Positions 10,564 to 22,922 of a DNA stretch of 64,000 nt are shown piece by piece. The notes beneath the pieces are model-generated. The model saw only the letters and a program-made list of their open reading frames with translations. It searched no databases and was not told where the DNA came from. This stretch comes from Dermatemys mawii (lineage: Eukaryota; Chordata; Testudines; Dermatemydidae), in NCBI GenBank assembly GCA_007922305.1, contig ML677342.1, forward strand, positions 620,001 to 684,000. The letters run 5' to 3'. The position numbers and the translations under genes were made by a program. The number at the start of each line of letters is the position of its first letter. Within the stretch, counting starts at the first letter, position 1.

Positions 10564-11223
10564 CAGAGGTGGGAAACTATGGCCTGCGTGCCACAACCAG
10601 CCCATGGAACTGTTCTGCACTGCACTTGAGCTCCTGTTCAGGGAGGCTAGCTCCCAGCCACTCGCCTGCTATAGCCCTTTCCCCGCAACCTCAGCTCGCC
10701 ATTCCACCAGTGCTCTAGGTGGCAGGACTGCAAGCTCCTGTTGGGAAGTGCAGTGGCGTGGCTGGCTTAGGCCAGGCATTGTGGCTGCCAGTCTTGCTGC
10801 TCTGAGCAGCATGGCAAGGGGGCAGGGAGCAGGGAAGTTGGATAAGGGCCAAGAGGTCCTGGGGAGGCCGTCAGGGGACAGGGAGCAGGGGGCTGTTGGA
10901 TGGGGCGGAGGTTCTGGGGAGGCGGTCAGGGGATGGAGAATAGGGTTAGATAGGAGTGGGAGTCCCGGGGGCCTGTCGGGGGTGTGGAAAGGGGTCGGGG
11001 TAGTCAGGGGACAGGGAACAGGGAGTGGTGGTTAGGGGTGGGGGGTCCTGAGAGGCGGCAGTCCGGGGAGAAGAAGCAGGGGGGATTGGATGGGTCGGGA
11101 GTTCTGAGGCGGATGGGGGCAGGTGTCAGGCTGTTTGGGGAGGCACAGCCTTCACTACTCAGTCCTCCATACAGTTTTGGAACCCTGATGAGGCCATCAG
11201 GCCAAAAAGTTTGCCCACACCTG
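10564..11223 (-). mobile_element. GC-rich hAT-type element, copy A (inverted relative to copies B-D)
   Basis: It begins cagaggtgggaaactatggcc and ends gccaaaaagtttgcccacac followed by ctg; these are the family's right and left ends, so the copy is reversed. Flanks ctgtagag and cagtagta agree at six of eight positions, consistent with an aged 8-bp duplication. The interior is G-rich with imperfect repeats of the ggggaggcggtcagggga type. Long open frames here arise from base composition. Confidence 0.78.
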
Positions 11224-12734
11224 CAGTAGTAGGTTTCGCCTATTAAACCTTTGAAGTCCTGCAGCCTTCAGTGGGATTAGGCAGTAACTCTTTAGTGCCC
11301 CTAGCCTAGCACAAACAGGCCAGTAAGCAGAAGGGGAAATGCCTCAAGAAGATAACCCTTACAGCATCTTTTCACTCAAGCAGCTTCAACCTGCTCCTTA
11401 ACTGGACCCTCAGTCAGCTAGTAGAGTGGATAATAAGCAGGCAGTGTGCCTCCTAAGGGGCACTTCCTCCCAGCACATCATGCAATCTTCCTCCCAGCAC
11501 ATCATGAAATCATGCTGGGGCACTTCCTCCCAGCACATCATGAAATCTTAGCCTGGGAGCTCTGGTCCAGGCATCTAGTTCCTTGCAGAAAGTGCTTTGA
11601 GGGTGTTGATAGGTCAGTGATACTCAGAACTTAGTGGTTCAGCAGCCAGATTAGAGATGAACTTTACCCAAAAGAGCCACAGTAATAGTGCGATTCCATT
11701 GTTTCATTTATTGTAGTATTATATATTCAGTCACATGGGTTTTAATATGTGCAGCAAAGAGCTGCAAGAGACGCATTAAAGAGCCACTGTGGTTTGAAAG
11801 CTCAGTATGAGTATCACTAAGATAGATGCTGATAACAATGGACAGACAGGTGGATTTTTTTACTCCACTCTCAAATGTCTCACAACTCATTCACCATTCC
11901 TCTTTTTGTAACTGTGGGTAAAAATATATTTTAGCCAAACTTAAACCTTATGAGGAGAACTCATAGAAGCAGTAGTGCTTTTTCTGAAATTCCTTCTTCA
12001 GCAGTGTGCTTGAATAATTTAACTATCCCTTGAAATAAATATATTCAATACACTCAAAGGTCGTTTAGTTAATCTTCTTTGCTCTAGAAATAAGATCTCT
12101 GTAAGGTGGTAACTGAAAAGATGATCATAGTGGTACATCTTGCACTTCGCCTCTTGAACTTCTAGTAAAAATGTAGGCTCTGTAAAGATCAATTTGCTGC
12201 TTTGAAATTCAGTCCAAAAACTTCTCCTGAGATGTTTTTGCCAACATTAGAACTTTCATTATGAGCTAGGAAGCCCAGAACTCCCAAGTTACTACTTTTA
12301 ATACTGTTTTTATAGAATCCTGTTTAGAATGAATGGTTTCAATGAATCTATGCCGATTAGCACCAGCTAAGAATCAAGCCAATATCTTTAATCCCTGTAT
12401 TTAATATTATATACAAAGAATCTGCATTAGCAGCGAGTACTTGAGACTGATCTTTTCAGTTTAAAATTGTAGGGCTCGATCTTCATCCTAGTAAATCAGC
12501 TTAGCAGTCTTGGCTTCAGTGCAGCTACACTGATACATATCACCTGACAGGCTGGCCTGTAGTGTTAAAGGTCCCTGAACTGTTAATCAATAAATATAAT
12601 TCTCCCAGGAATGCTTTTTCCCCCTCCAGTTTTTCACAAGTCACCATTAAATTAAACCAATAAACTGAAGAAGTGGCCAAAATATTTTGGTTGGTCAGTC
12701 ACAAAAGATTCTTGTTTGGGGGAATAAATTCATA
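11224..12734. other. No gene recognised; minisatellite at 11463-11546
   Basis: Unique-looking AT-rich sequence apart from the short tandem array listed separately. Confidence 0.4.
11463..11546. repeat. Three-copy 24-bp tandem repeat
   Basis: Units beginning cttcctcccagcacatcatg start at 11463, 11487 and 11523. The first two are adjacent and the third follows a 12-base spacer (catgctggggca). The copies differ at one position. Confidence 0.9.
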
Positions 12735-13450
12735 TCTTTCAGGGCCAGATGGGACCATTGTAATCATATAATCTGACCTCCTGTATAACACAGACCATAG
12801 AATGCCCCCAAAATAATTCCTAGAATAGATCTTTTAGAAAAACAGATTATATAGATTTAAAATTGTCATTGATGGAGAATCTACCACTATCCTTGGTAAT
12901 TTGTTCCAATGGTTAATTAGTCTCACTATTACAAATTTACACTTTATTTCTGGTCTGAATTTGTCTAATTTCAACTTCCAGCCATTGGATCATGCTATAC
13001 CTTTGTCAGCTAGACTAAAAAGACCATTATTAAACATTTGTTCTCCATTTAGATACTTACACCCTTAACCTTCTCTTTAAGCTAAACATATTGAACTGTT
13101 TGAGTCCACCACTATACCACAGGTTTTCTAATCTTCTAATAATTCTCGTGGCTCTTCTCTGAGCCCTCTCTAATTTATCAACAGCCTTCTTAAATTGTGG
13201 GCACCAGACCTCGTACCAGTATTCCAGCTGTGGTTGTATCAGTGCCCAAGTATTCCTAGTCAAGATTCCCTGTTTATGCATCTCAGGATCACATTGGCAC
13301 TTTTGGCCACGCTGGGAGCTTATGTTCAGCTGATATCCACAATGGGAGCTTATGTTCAGCTGTTATCCACCACGACCCCAAATCTTTTTAAGAATCCTTG
13401 CTTTCCAGGATAGAATCCCGTCTTCCAAGTATGGCCCATGTTATTTTCTC
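12735..13450 (-). mobile_element. CR1 LINE, 3' half, antisense
   Basis: The left end shows the CR1 3' terminus in reverse (tttcagggccagatgggacc). A minus-strand frame at 13057-13281 reads ALIQPQLEYWYEVWCPQFKK then AVDKLERAQRRATRIIRRLE, the CR1 RT C-terminal signature. A short tandem duplication (tgggagcttatgttcagctg, 13311 and 13340) lies near the right end. Confidence 0.8.
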
Positions 13451-14610
13451 ACAGATATATATGTAACCCCTTTTGGGGTTTAGAGAACATGGCCCCCTAA
13501 ATCTTTTTCCTAGAGGGCGAGGGGGAGAAGTGAGAGAGAGGAGGGAAACTCTAAGGTGTATCTCTAGCTCCAGAGAGAGAAGGACTGCAGGCTGCAGGCT
13601 CCCTCCCAAAGTGAAGCAGCAGAGAACCTGCCTGGGAAGGACAGGGCGGCCAGTTGGGGACACCCCAGGACAGGAGCCAGGAGGAGCACTGTGCCAGGGA
13701 GAAATTGCCCCAAAAGGACACGCTGGAGCTGCACCCAGTATTACTGCTGCCCAGAGCTGCATGGAGCTGTGAGTACTGGGGCTTGTGACTCTGCATTGGG
13801 AATAAAGAGGGAGGCTGCTAGCTAGGTAAGTGGGGAGGTGGTGGCTCTGTGTGGCTTTGCAGAGAGTGGCAGAAGAGGGCATCGGAGGGGTTTGTTGGGG
13901 AAAGTTCACTGGCGCCGAAGATGACTAGGAGCACCTAAGACTCACCGCTGGACTGAAACTTTCCTCAGGACTCCTGAACTCTCTGTGCAGATACATTGCT
14001 CAGTGTCTGCCCTTTCAGACTCTGCTACCACTGGACCTATGATCATCATGCTGGTTTGAATGCAGCCCTGTTTTACCGCTCCCCCTATATTTACTCTTGT
14101 TGTTTTTCTCCTCTGATCCCTTTGTAAATCAGTATTTCCCTTTCTTATATCCGTTGTACTTTTCCTGTGGGCGTGTTCACTCTGGGGGTTTTGGAACAGG
14201 TGCCCTTGAGGTGGAAGGGACTTTTCCTGCTGCATTCCTGCGAGCACTTTCTCTTGGCCAGAGCTGCCTGCAGAATAGACTCCATCTTGGCTACGAAGGC
14301 GCTAAAGTTACATATACAAGATAACCTGGTCTCTGTAGGGGATATATGTTTGGAGCCCTTGAGTATGGTGTGCTTTCTGTGACCTCATCCAGGTAACTTA
14401 CAATTAAAATGTAGTGGGGGAAATTCCCGGTCATTTAGTATTTTTAGGAACCCAAAGTATTTTTAGGAGCCAAAAATTTCAGCAGCTAAGGATCAAAACC
14501 TCATTGACCTGGAAACCCTGATCCAATAAAAAAAGGCTGTGTGGGTGGGTAGAAATAATAACTGGGAAACAACCATAGCAGTGAGACAGTTGGAGCAATA
14601 GGGCGTAGAC
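13451..14610. other. Unclassified repeat-like or transcript-derived block
   Basis: No protein domain is recognised. The G/A-rich stretch at 13490-13900 and the following text (caccgctggactgaaacttt, then gtaaatcagtatttccctttc) look like the untranslated part of a retroelement or a processed transcript. There is no paired copy in the window to test it. Several overlapping open frames here disagree with one another and have no family resemblance. Confidence 0.3.
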
Positions 14611-15359
14611 CAGGCGTGGGCAAACTTTTTGGCTCGAGGGCCACATGGGGGCTCAAAATTGTGCAGAGGGCTGGGTAGGGAAGGTGGGGATGTGCCTCCC
14701 CAAACATCCTGGCTCCGCCCCATATCTGACCCCTACCCACTTCCTGCCTCGTAAGAAACCCGACCCATTCAACCCCCCCATCCCTTGATCGCCCCACAGA
14801 GACCTCCCCACTCACACTGCCCCCCGCCAGGAACCTACCCCCTATCTAGGCCCCCCTGTTCTTTCTTCCCTGCCTGATCCCTCCCTACACCCCAGACAAT
14901 AACCCCCTCACCCCACCACCTAAGTCCCCCTAACCCCGTTACCTTGCCCAGCCCGGCACTCCAGCTGCCACGGGGCCCCACAGCTCGCTGCACTCTGCCT
15001 GGGGGGGCCCATGGCTGGTGGTGCCCTGCCTGGGGGGGCCGCGCAGCTGGCGGCGCTCCACCCGGCCCAGAGGTGCGGGGAGTGGCGCTCCACCCAGCGC
15101 CCCGCAGGAGCGGCGCTCCGCCCGGCCTGGGGGTGCGGGGAGCAGTGCCCCTGCCCGGGGCCCCGCTGGCAAGCCACCCTTGGCCAGCCCCCGGCCCCAG
15201 AACATGGGGCTCCGCAGCTTCCCGCACTGGGCTGGCCTGGGATCACACCGCCCGGTGCCCCTGGGGAGTGCGGGACTACTGGCACCGCGCCCCCGTGGGC
15301 CGGATAAAAATGGACGGCGGGCCACATGTGGCCCGCGGGCTGCAGTTTGCCCACCTCTG
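14611..15359 (+). mobile_element. GC-rich hAT-type element, copy B
   Basis: It starts caggcgtgggcaaacttttt and ends tgcagtttgcccacctctg. Flanks gcgtagac and gtatagac match at six of eight bases. The interior is strongly GC-rich (14940-15310) and gives many overlapping long frames on both strands. All are Ala/Gly/Pro/Arg-rich and spurious. Confidence 0.82.
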
Positions 15360-16707
15360 GTATAGACACTGATTAGAAAGGAGCCAGGATTTGTAGCCTT
15401 GATAAGCAAGTAAGTCTCTGTCTGGGTGACAGCTGTTGCAGCAGTGGTAGCATCTTTTAAACTGTCCTCTCTCTGGTGCATCTTTCCTGGAGCTGCAGGT
15501 CTCTGAGACAACAGCAGGAGTAACATTTACAGCTCTCTATTATATGCCCCTCTCTTGTGTGTGCAGGTCAGCTATAATTTAGTGTAAAATCTTCATCTCT
15601 GTCTGTTTAGTGAATGACTCAAGAGACAGTTATAAAATCATAATATCTTATTGATAAGGACTTTCCAAACAAAGAAAATCTTCAAAGCATAATCTGACAC
15701 TGAGTTAAAATGTTGTAAATCTATATGATGAAGATAATTTTGATTATTTAGGTACTATAGCCTGTGAACTTGTTTATCCTAATGTTTTCAAAGATAAAAT
15801 GAAAATTGCATTCCATGGTCTAACGGAAACATCGATCTGACTTTTACATCTGCTATATTTTAGCCAATGTACATCATGATTATGATTAAAATTATAAATT
15901 AACATAATTCCAGCAGAACTACATAATCAGCCCTCTTTATAGAGCGGAGAGCTGTAGAGACATGCATTGAAAGATGACTCTTATGAATAAACAAGTTATT
16001 GAAAATTATTTTAAAAATTCAATATCAAACAGTTCATTATTTTTATTGAATATTCTTGTTAATGAAGATTGAATCTCAAAAGTCTTGGAAGTCCGGTTTG
16101 ATTAACCATCCAAAAGTTCATATGCTTATCCAACCCCCGATCCTTCTTGAGTTTCCTTTTCTGGATCATCAATGCTCTTCCAATCCCCTTAAGAATTTTT
16201 CAGGGGGAATTTCTGTGCCTTTTCTTCTCCCTACATTCCTTCCAGTCTGTCCAACATCAAGAGCCCTTCCCGGAGGAGTTAGAAGCCTTTCCAATAACAT
16301 TGGCAAGATCTGTTGTTGCCTGTTTTAAATTGTGACGCCTTTGTGGTTTTACTGTTACAGTTTGTCTTTGCTAAAAATTTACATCACATAGAACAAAACC
16401 TTGAAGAATTATGTTAACTGACACAATGTTAACTGAAACATAGCCATCGGTGTAGATAGGGACAAATCACATTCAGCAATATAGCTTCTCAAAGCTGGGT
16501 TCTAACTCAATGTAAATAAATATTGAAGACAACCCATTAGTGATACTCCAGAATGCCAGGGTTTGAGGCTTCTTTAGGGTGCTATGGAAGAATACCCAGA
16601 GCTGACACCGCTCTGGGTCAGCACAGAGAAAATCCACTACCAAAGGTAGTGAAGGAAAAGGGGAACTATTTGAACCTGGGATGGAAGACTAGGCTTCTTA
16701 TTAAAGA

Positions 16708-16890
16708 CTAAGTCTAGGAATCAAGAGATCTGGGTTCAATTTCTAGACTGTCTAGGTGACTTTGGGAAATTTACTTACTCTCTTTGCCACAGTTTCCCAT
16801 CAGTAATTTGGGAATTTACTTCACTGCCTCACAGGGGAGTTGAGATACTTAAATACTACAGTCCTGGGGCAAGTACCTAGATAGGATGGG
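16708..16890 (+). repeat. MIR-type SINE relic
   Basis: The order of phrases fits a MIR: gagatctgggttcaatttct, gtgactttgggaaatttact, ctttgccacagtttcccatc, then a cactgcctcacaggg segment. tRNA-derived SINEs of this type are shared across amniotes. Confidence 0.7.
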
Positions 16891-17375
16891 TACAAGTTTA
16901 AATTGTCTTATTGTAGTTGACTGAGTGCACCACTTTGCAGGGCTCATGGAATATCCTGCTGGTGTTTTAGATTTTCCCATCTGTGGCTAATGATAGTTCT
17001 ATGGTCACAAAAACACACAGTCCAAACAATAACCAGAGTCAAATTATTATATATCTGTTATTTAATCCCAATAATTTTACAGCCTGACAAACATTTAAGA
17101 TATAAAAGATTGTCCTCCAACTTGGTGACAATAATAATCTTGAATATAGTGAGACTTACATATACCCAATATTCCCATGAACAACAAATCTGTTTTTGAA
17201 AATTTTAAAATGTTAGGCCAATAACTGACCTGACAGCATAGTGGCCTAACCTGAGGTCTTTGTCCTGAGTCTTAGTCTATGTGGGACTTTCTCCTTTGTG
17301 AAAGTGATGTTGACTAGACTAAAAAGAAAATAATACAATTTAGGTAGGTCACAAAGAACATAGTTTTTGAATTTA

Positions 17376-17492
17376 AATTAGTTTAGTTAAATTAGTCTAA
17401 ATTAGCATAGTTTAGCATAGTTTTAAATTAGTCTAAATTAGCATAGCATTAGTCTAAATTAGTCTAAATTAGCATAGTTTTAAATTAGCAGA
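17376..17492. repeat. Simple tandem array of an attagtctaaattagcatag unit
   Basis: Units of attagtctaaattagcatag and shortened versions repeat about five times with variable spacers (gttttaa, cattagtc). Replication slippage is the likely origin. Confidence 0.85.
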
Positions 17493-20400
17493 TTTTATTT
17501 TTCCCATTTAAAAAGGAAAAGTTCAGTCAAAAGGAAAATCTCAGGATTTTCAATTTTGCACTTTCAGCAAGCATGCCTGATAGATTCCCTTTCTCTCATT
17601 GATTTATCTCACAATAGACCGCTAGAAACATAAGGAAGTAGGTATTTATGCAAGCAACAGATGAACCTGCTGTCCTCTTGAAGCATTATCTTGTTTTAGA
17701 ATATTTTTGAAAACAGTAGTTCATAAATATGTCACGTTCATCAAAATTGTCCAATGTTTCCATTATTCGGTCAAAATTTAAGTGCATTATTTTTTCCCCA
17801 CTACGTGGCTTCTCAGTAAAATGGCATATCAGACTATTAATTGGTACCACTGCTTTAATGTTTTTGTATTGTATCTGGAGTGGTATCCCTTTTGAATTAA
17901 AGCATACAATGACAGATCATGAAGAAAAAGCTTTAAATTGTATTTGGTAACAGTGAGGGGGGAGGGACAGAGAGAAAATAAAGAAATTGAAAAGAAAATC
18001 TTTATATTTAAGATAAGTGAAAATTGTTGTCTTTTTTAAAACAACATATAGATTTTAATATTGCCTGTATTTCCTTAGAGTATCAGTATAGCTCTTTACT
18101 TAATTTGGTTACATTTATATTTATATTCTATCATAGCAGCAGTTCACATGTAAATAGTCTAATTTGTAACATGGGTAGAAATGCCAAAAAGTCACACACA
18201 ACAAAAGATTCAAAATGATTTTTATCAGCTCTGCATGGTATATTTGAGGCAGAGCAGATTGTGATAATGTTCATGCTCACAGTCATGGTGTCTTCATAAA
18301 CAGTGACTCTATAGTGTTTTATCTGTATGTTTACATTGTTTCTTGCCTAGTGTCTACAGTTTTAAATATTGAACACTTATTAGTTAGTTTTACTTAACTG
18401 ATCAGTACAAATATCCTTTTCTCCATAAAGTGATGTTAACAGTAATTTGGCCTTTTGCTCCCCAGTTTTGACTTTCAGTAAGGCCACAATCTGTCCACAT
18501 GTACATACTATCTGTGCACTAATATCTCTAGATGCAGGTGGCAGAATTGGCATACACAGAATGATGTTAGCAAATGGAATTTGCAGGTGAAACATTTGGT
18601 ATTTTTGCATACAGATGTCAATACACCAAAAGTGCAGTCATTGATGTGATTGTGAAAAGTTGTAATGCACAAGTGGAGGCCAAAATCTGAAAATCAAGCT
18701 CTGATTATCTAATGTAAAGTTTGCCTCAATGGTTCATTTTCATGATAGGTATGGCTATTGTAAGGTTCTGCTTTTTTCATATTTCTTGGCTGAGTTAGAC
18801 AACCTATGAGTCAGGACCTTTCCATTCCATAACATCAGGAGACCTTGGTCTTTTATATACAGTAGACTCCAAAGGGCTGGCTTAGGAAGTCCAGAATGTT
18901 GCTTCATGATACAAGTCTTTCTCAGCATACAATGACAGATGTATTATATAATATATAAAATAAATTACAATATAGTAAGTTTCCCTCTACCCCTCATAGT
19001 ATCTGCAGTCCCTTTGCATGATTAAGATTAGGAAACTGCAAGATTTCCTTGAAATGAGGAGCACGTACTGATACCCCATCTCTCTCTCCAGGATCCAACC
19101 AGCTGCTGTGAAAAGGACCAGGATCTGGGATATCACTAGCTAGGACATTAAGGACTGGGTTCTGCAAATTGTTAAACACCCGCAACTGCCACTGAAATAA
19201 TCTCACAGTCTCTTCACATTCTTTTTAAATAAGAGGGATGACAAAATTGAACCATTATGGTACTCCCTAGGTGGCAGTATAAGGAAGAAGAGCAATTAAA
19301 ACATCCTGAGCAGCTGAGATCATTACAAAAATAATTTAATGAAACTAGTTCCAGATCATTTATAAGCCACCTGAGGTCCCATGGACAAATCAGCAGCACC
19401 CACAGCATCAAAGCCTGCTTACATCTAGTAGTATCATTGTGGATGTCTGACTTCTTCTCATTTCCCTGAGGAAAGGATATGCAAATAAATCATCTGTATG
19501 CCATGCCCAGGTCTGAAGTGAAGTTGATACTGGTTTAGAAAAACGGGAGAAGATCAAATACTATTGGGGTTGGCCTGCTATCACCTTCTCAGTGATCTTC
19601 CCCAGAAATCAGGGGTTACAGTCTGGCCTGTAACTGGTGAGGCTGTTAATACCTGGTGACAGTTTTTATGAGCCAGAGCTAGGCCATAGCATAGTGTTTA
19701 ACAATAGCTGCCAGTTTGACCTCCCTAAGGGAGGCATTAACAATTCCTGCTAATAAAGGACTAAGGCATTCTCAGCTGACATGGGTTTAATTCACAGGTG
19801 GCTGAATGGACATTTCCCAGTGCATTTCAACTGTGAAAGTGGTTGAAACTCAGTCAGGAGAGGCAGTGCATGTGATTCCTTCTGGTTTGATGTTGCATCT
19901 ACTCTACTACTGAGACTGACCCAAATCTAATCACTCTTATCTGCAGAGAAGATGAGAAACTCCTCATAAGGAGAAGCAGTTGACTCTGAAATCTTATACA
20001 GGCAGCGTATATTAATGGAGACACCCATGACTTGTAGCTACCATGCAGCTGGATAGGATTTTGCAGATGGTATTCTGACTGCTAAAGTAGTTCCTCATCT
20101 CAAGTTATTGAGACCTTTGGTTTTAGTGCTGGAGGTCACAGGTTGAGTCCCTACTGATGGCTGCGGTGTTTGTGCAGTGACTGGTAACTCACTGGGACAG
20201 AGGTGAAGAATTAAATGTTTGTCTTTAGCACAACCCTGGGATAGGTTCAGAAAAAAACTTTATATGGTGCAATGAAGAGATTTGTGTCTGATCTTCTACC
20301 ATTGATAGCTTAGTTTCCTCCTCTTCTGCTTTATCTATTATAGACCAGTCCGCTTCAGTCTTTGTACAGATAACCATCCAATACACACCTTGCTGCTCCT

Positions 20401-20880
20401 TATCCTGAGGGGAGCAGGTGGGAAGAAAGGCTCAGGAAATGAGGGACACTCTGTCTTCCTGCTCCCCACCATGGCACCTCCTAAAAAGTTAGAAACGTCC
20501 TACTTCCACTTGTGATTCTTCTCCCCTCCTCCCAACTTCACCCATCTCTGTCTTGTTTCCAAAACTGCTCCACTCCTTCCAGTTAGTCAAATTATGTCTA
20601 TGTCTAGGGCATTTATCTACTGTAACCTATTTAGTGCTTTGATTTCTACCTTTAAAATGTTTTCTCATTTTCAAACATGTGAAGAACTGTTTTTGTCAAT
20701 TAACTTCAGAAGAGTTTCTCCTGATTTACAGCAACGTGAGTGAAGAATCTGTCCTTTTTATTTTGCCCCTTTTCCTTTTTTAAAATACATGCTTCAGGGT
20801 TGCCCTTTAACTCAAAAATTGGTGCTAGAGCTGTTATTCTTTTCTTAAATCACCGCATTAGAGCATGCTATTGGAAGCAT

Positions 20881-21060
20881 GATCCAGTGGTAGGGCATAG
20901 GACACAGGTGAGCTGGGTTATATTCTGTCTGTGTCTCATATGGATCAGCAATATGATCTGGGAGAAATCATTTAACTTTCTTCCTCAGACTCACTATATC
21001 TAAAATAGAGAGATGGTTGAAAATCACTGTATCAGTGCTAAGTGGTGTTATTTGTCAGGT
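20881..21060 (+). repeat. MIR-type SINE relic
   Basis: The phrases gatccagtggtagggcatag, caggtgagctgggttatattc and gatctgggagaaatcattta follow MIR order, with the cctcagactcac segment after them. Confidence 0.55.
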
Positions 21061-22059
21061 AGTATATCCACTGTAAACCACAATTTATGAGAAGACAGTC
21101 TCAATCCTTATTCTGAATTCCCTTCCTTTTGCGAATTCAAGTCAGACCAACATTAATTTGACATTTTTTGTGGTTTATTCTTAACCCCATCCCTTGCCAA
21201 ACATCTTGCTTTTTGAGTTACCTTAAGCCTACCGCAAACAAACAAATCATAGAAATTAAATAGTAATAAAACTGTTGTTGGCTTCATATCATACATTTTA
21301 TCTAGTATTTAAATGGCAATTATTTCCAGAAACTTGGCAATTGTAGCACACAAATGATCAAATTGATTCCCGTCACAGTCCATCTTTGTCTGGAAAGGAA
21401 ATGCCAGTAGTGTTTGAAAAATGGATTATTAAGGACCTTGGTTCTCTGAAGGTGGCTCATATGTTCTATTTGCTAACACAGCATCTTACTGGGAGAAAAA
21501 AATAACAGCAGCTTTTCCCTATCCCAGATTATTTTCTCTACAAATCTTTGGAGCAGGGGCATGTGGAATTAGTTTAAGCAAAGCCGAACCCTGATCCTTC
21601 TGACGGCCTCATCTTTCCTGTGCCGTTTTGTCTATGCCTGCCTCTGAATATATCAACAAATTTCCTCTAAGCTCAGAAGGTGCTGGTGGGGTAAGGGGAG
21701 GAATGGTGATTCTCTTTCTTTCTCTTTTTTAAGGGAGTAATTTAGAACAAATGTGCTTTCAAAAATTATACAAGTTTGTCCTGTAAAATATTTGTAAAGA
21801 AAAATAGCCTCAGGATCTCCTAAAGTAATCCCTGTTGAGTTTTGGAGACATCACAAAGGGCATTGTTTTTATTACATTGCTATAATTCTTTTCTCACACA
21901 ATTTGATTATAAATCAAGATACATTTATAATGAAAGCAGCCTCTGAGAATGTAAACTGAAGAAGCAAAACTACATATAGTATAAAGAGCAGAAAGCAGCT
22001 GTGGCTGAAGTGTGATTTGTTTGTTTCCTACTATATTAAAAAACAGATTTTTTTTCATG

Positions 22060-22922
22060 TATCAGAGGGGTAGCCGTGTTAGTCTGTATCCACAAAAACA
22101 ACGGGGAGTCCAGTGGCATCTTAAAGACTAACAAATTTATTTGGGCATAAGCTTTCATGGGTAAAAAACCCCACTTCCTCAGATGCATGGAGAGAAGACT
22201 ACAGATGCAGGTATTATTATACTGACAAAGGAAGAGAACAGAATTTGTTACAAATGGAGAACCACTACTGAAAGGGCCAATTCAATCAGGTTGGATGGGG
22301 TCCACTCCCAATAATTGATGAGGAGGTGTCAATACCAAGAGAGGCAAAGTTGCTTTTGTAGTAAACCACCACTCCCAGACCCTATTCAAGCCCAAATTAA
22401 TGGTGTTAAATTTACAAATGAATTTTAGTTCTGCAGTTTCTCTTTGAAGTCTGTTTTTGAAGTTTTGTTGTTGAAAGATGGCTACTTTTAAATCTGTTAT
22501 AGAATGTCCATGGAGATTGAAGTGTTCTCTTACTGGCTTTTGTATGTTACCTTTCCTGATGTCTGATTTGTGTCCATTTATTCTTTTATATAGGGACTGT
22601 CTGGTCTAGCCAATGTACATGGCAGAGGGGCATTGCTGGCACATGGTGGCATATCTCACATTAGTAGTTGTGAGGTGAATGAGATCCTGATGGTGTCGCT
22701 AGAGTATATATGGTGACAGAATTGGCAACGGGGTTTGGCCACGTACATTGGCTAAACCAGACAGTCTCTATGTAAAAGAATAAATGGACACAAATCAGAC
22801 ATCAAGAATGGTAACATACAAAAGCCCGTAGAATAGCACTCCAATCTCCCTGGACATTCTATAACAGATTTAAAAGTAGCCATCTTTCAATATAAAAAAA
22901 AACAACTTCAAAAAGACTTCAA
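22060..22922. mobile_element. Penelope-like element, two partial copies head to head
   Basis: 22060-22622 is the 3' part of a Penelope-like element on the minus strand. Its terminus is tatcagaggggtagccgtgt on the plus strand, the family's standard 3' end, followed inward by ttaaagactaacaaatttat and the ctttcatgggt segment. From about 22740 the sequence turns round: 22740-22890 is the reverse complement of about 22460-22622 (shared phrases include cagacagtc, aataaatggacacaaatcag and attctataacagatttaaaa). The plus-strand side carries the end of the GIY-YIG region. The pair is separated by about 115 bases. Both arms are decayed. Confidence 0.82.

Larger units (their letters stand above)
15360..22059. 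other. Quiet AT-rich sequence upstream of or within MCTP1; only old SINE relics
   Basis: No exon or intact mobile element is recognised. MIR-like relics (16708-16890, 20881-21060) and a simple tandem array (17376-17492) are listed separately. A SINE-like B-box (ggttgagtcc) occurs near 20141. Upstream MCTP1 exons could be hidden here, but none could be identified by reading. Confidence 0.45.

Noticed and set aside
10604..11035. 143-codon Gly-rich frame
   Set aside because: Produced by the G-rich imperfect repeats of hAT copy A.
13388..13909. 173-codon minus-strand frame as a possible gene
   Set aside because: Overlaps competing frames on both strands in a purine-rich block and has no family resemblance.
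14835..15526. Frames of 115 to 195 codons on both strands
   Set aside because: Same situation in hAT copy B: open because stop codons are rare at this GC content, with mutually overlapping frames.
20117..20215. tRNA gene suggested by the ggttgagtcc box
   Set aside because: No cloverleaf can be formed around it; it is more likely a SINE promoter relic.
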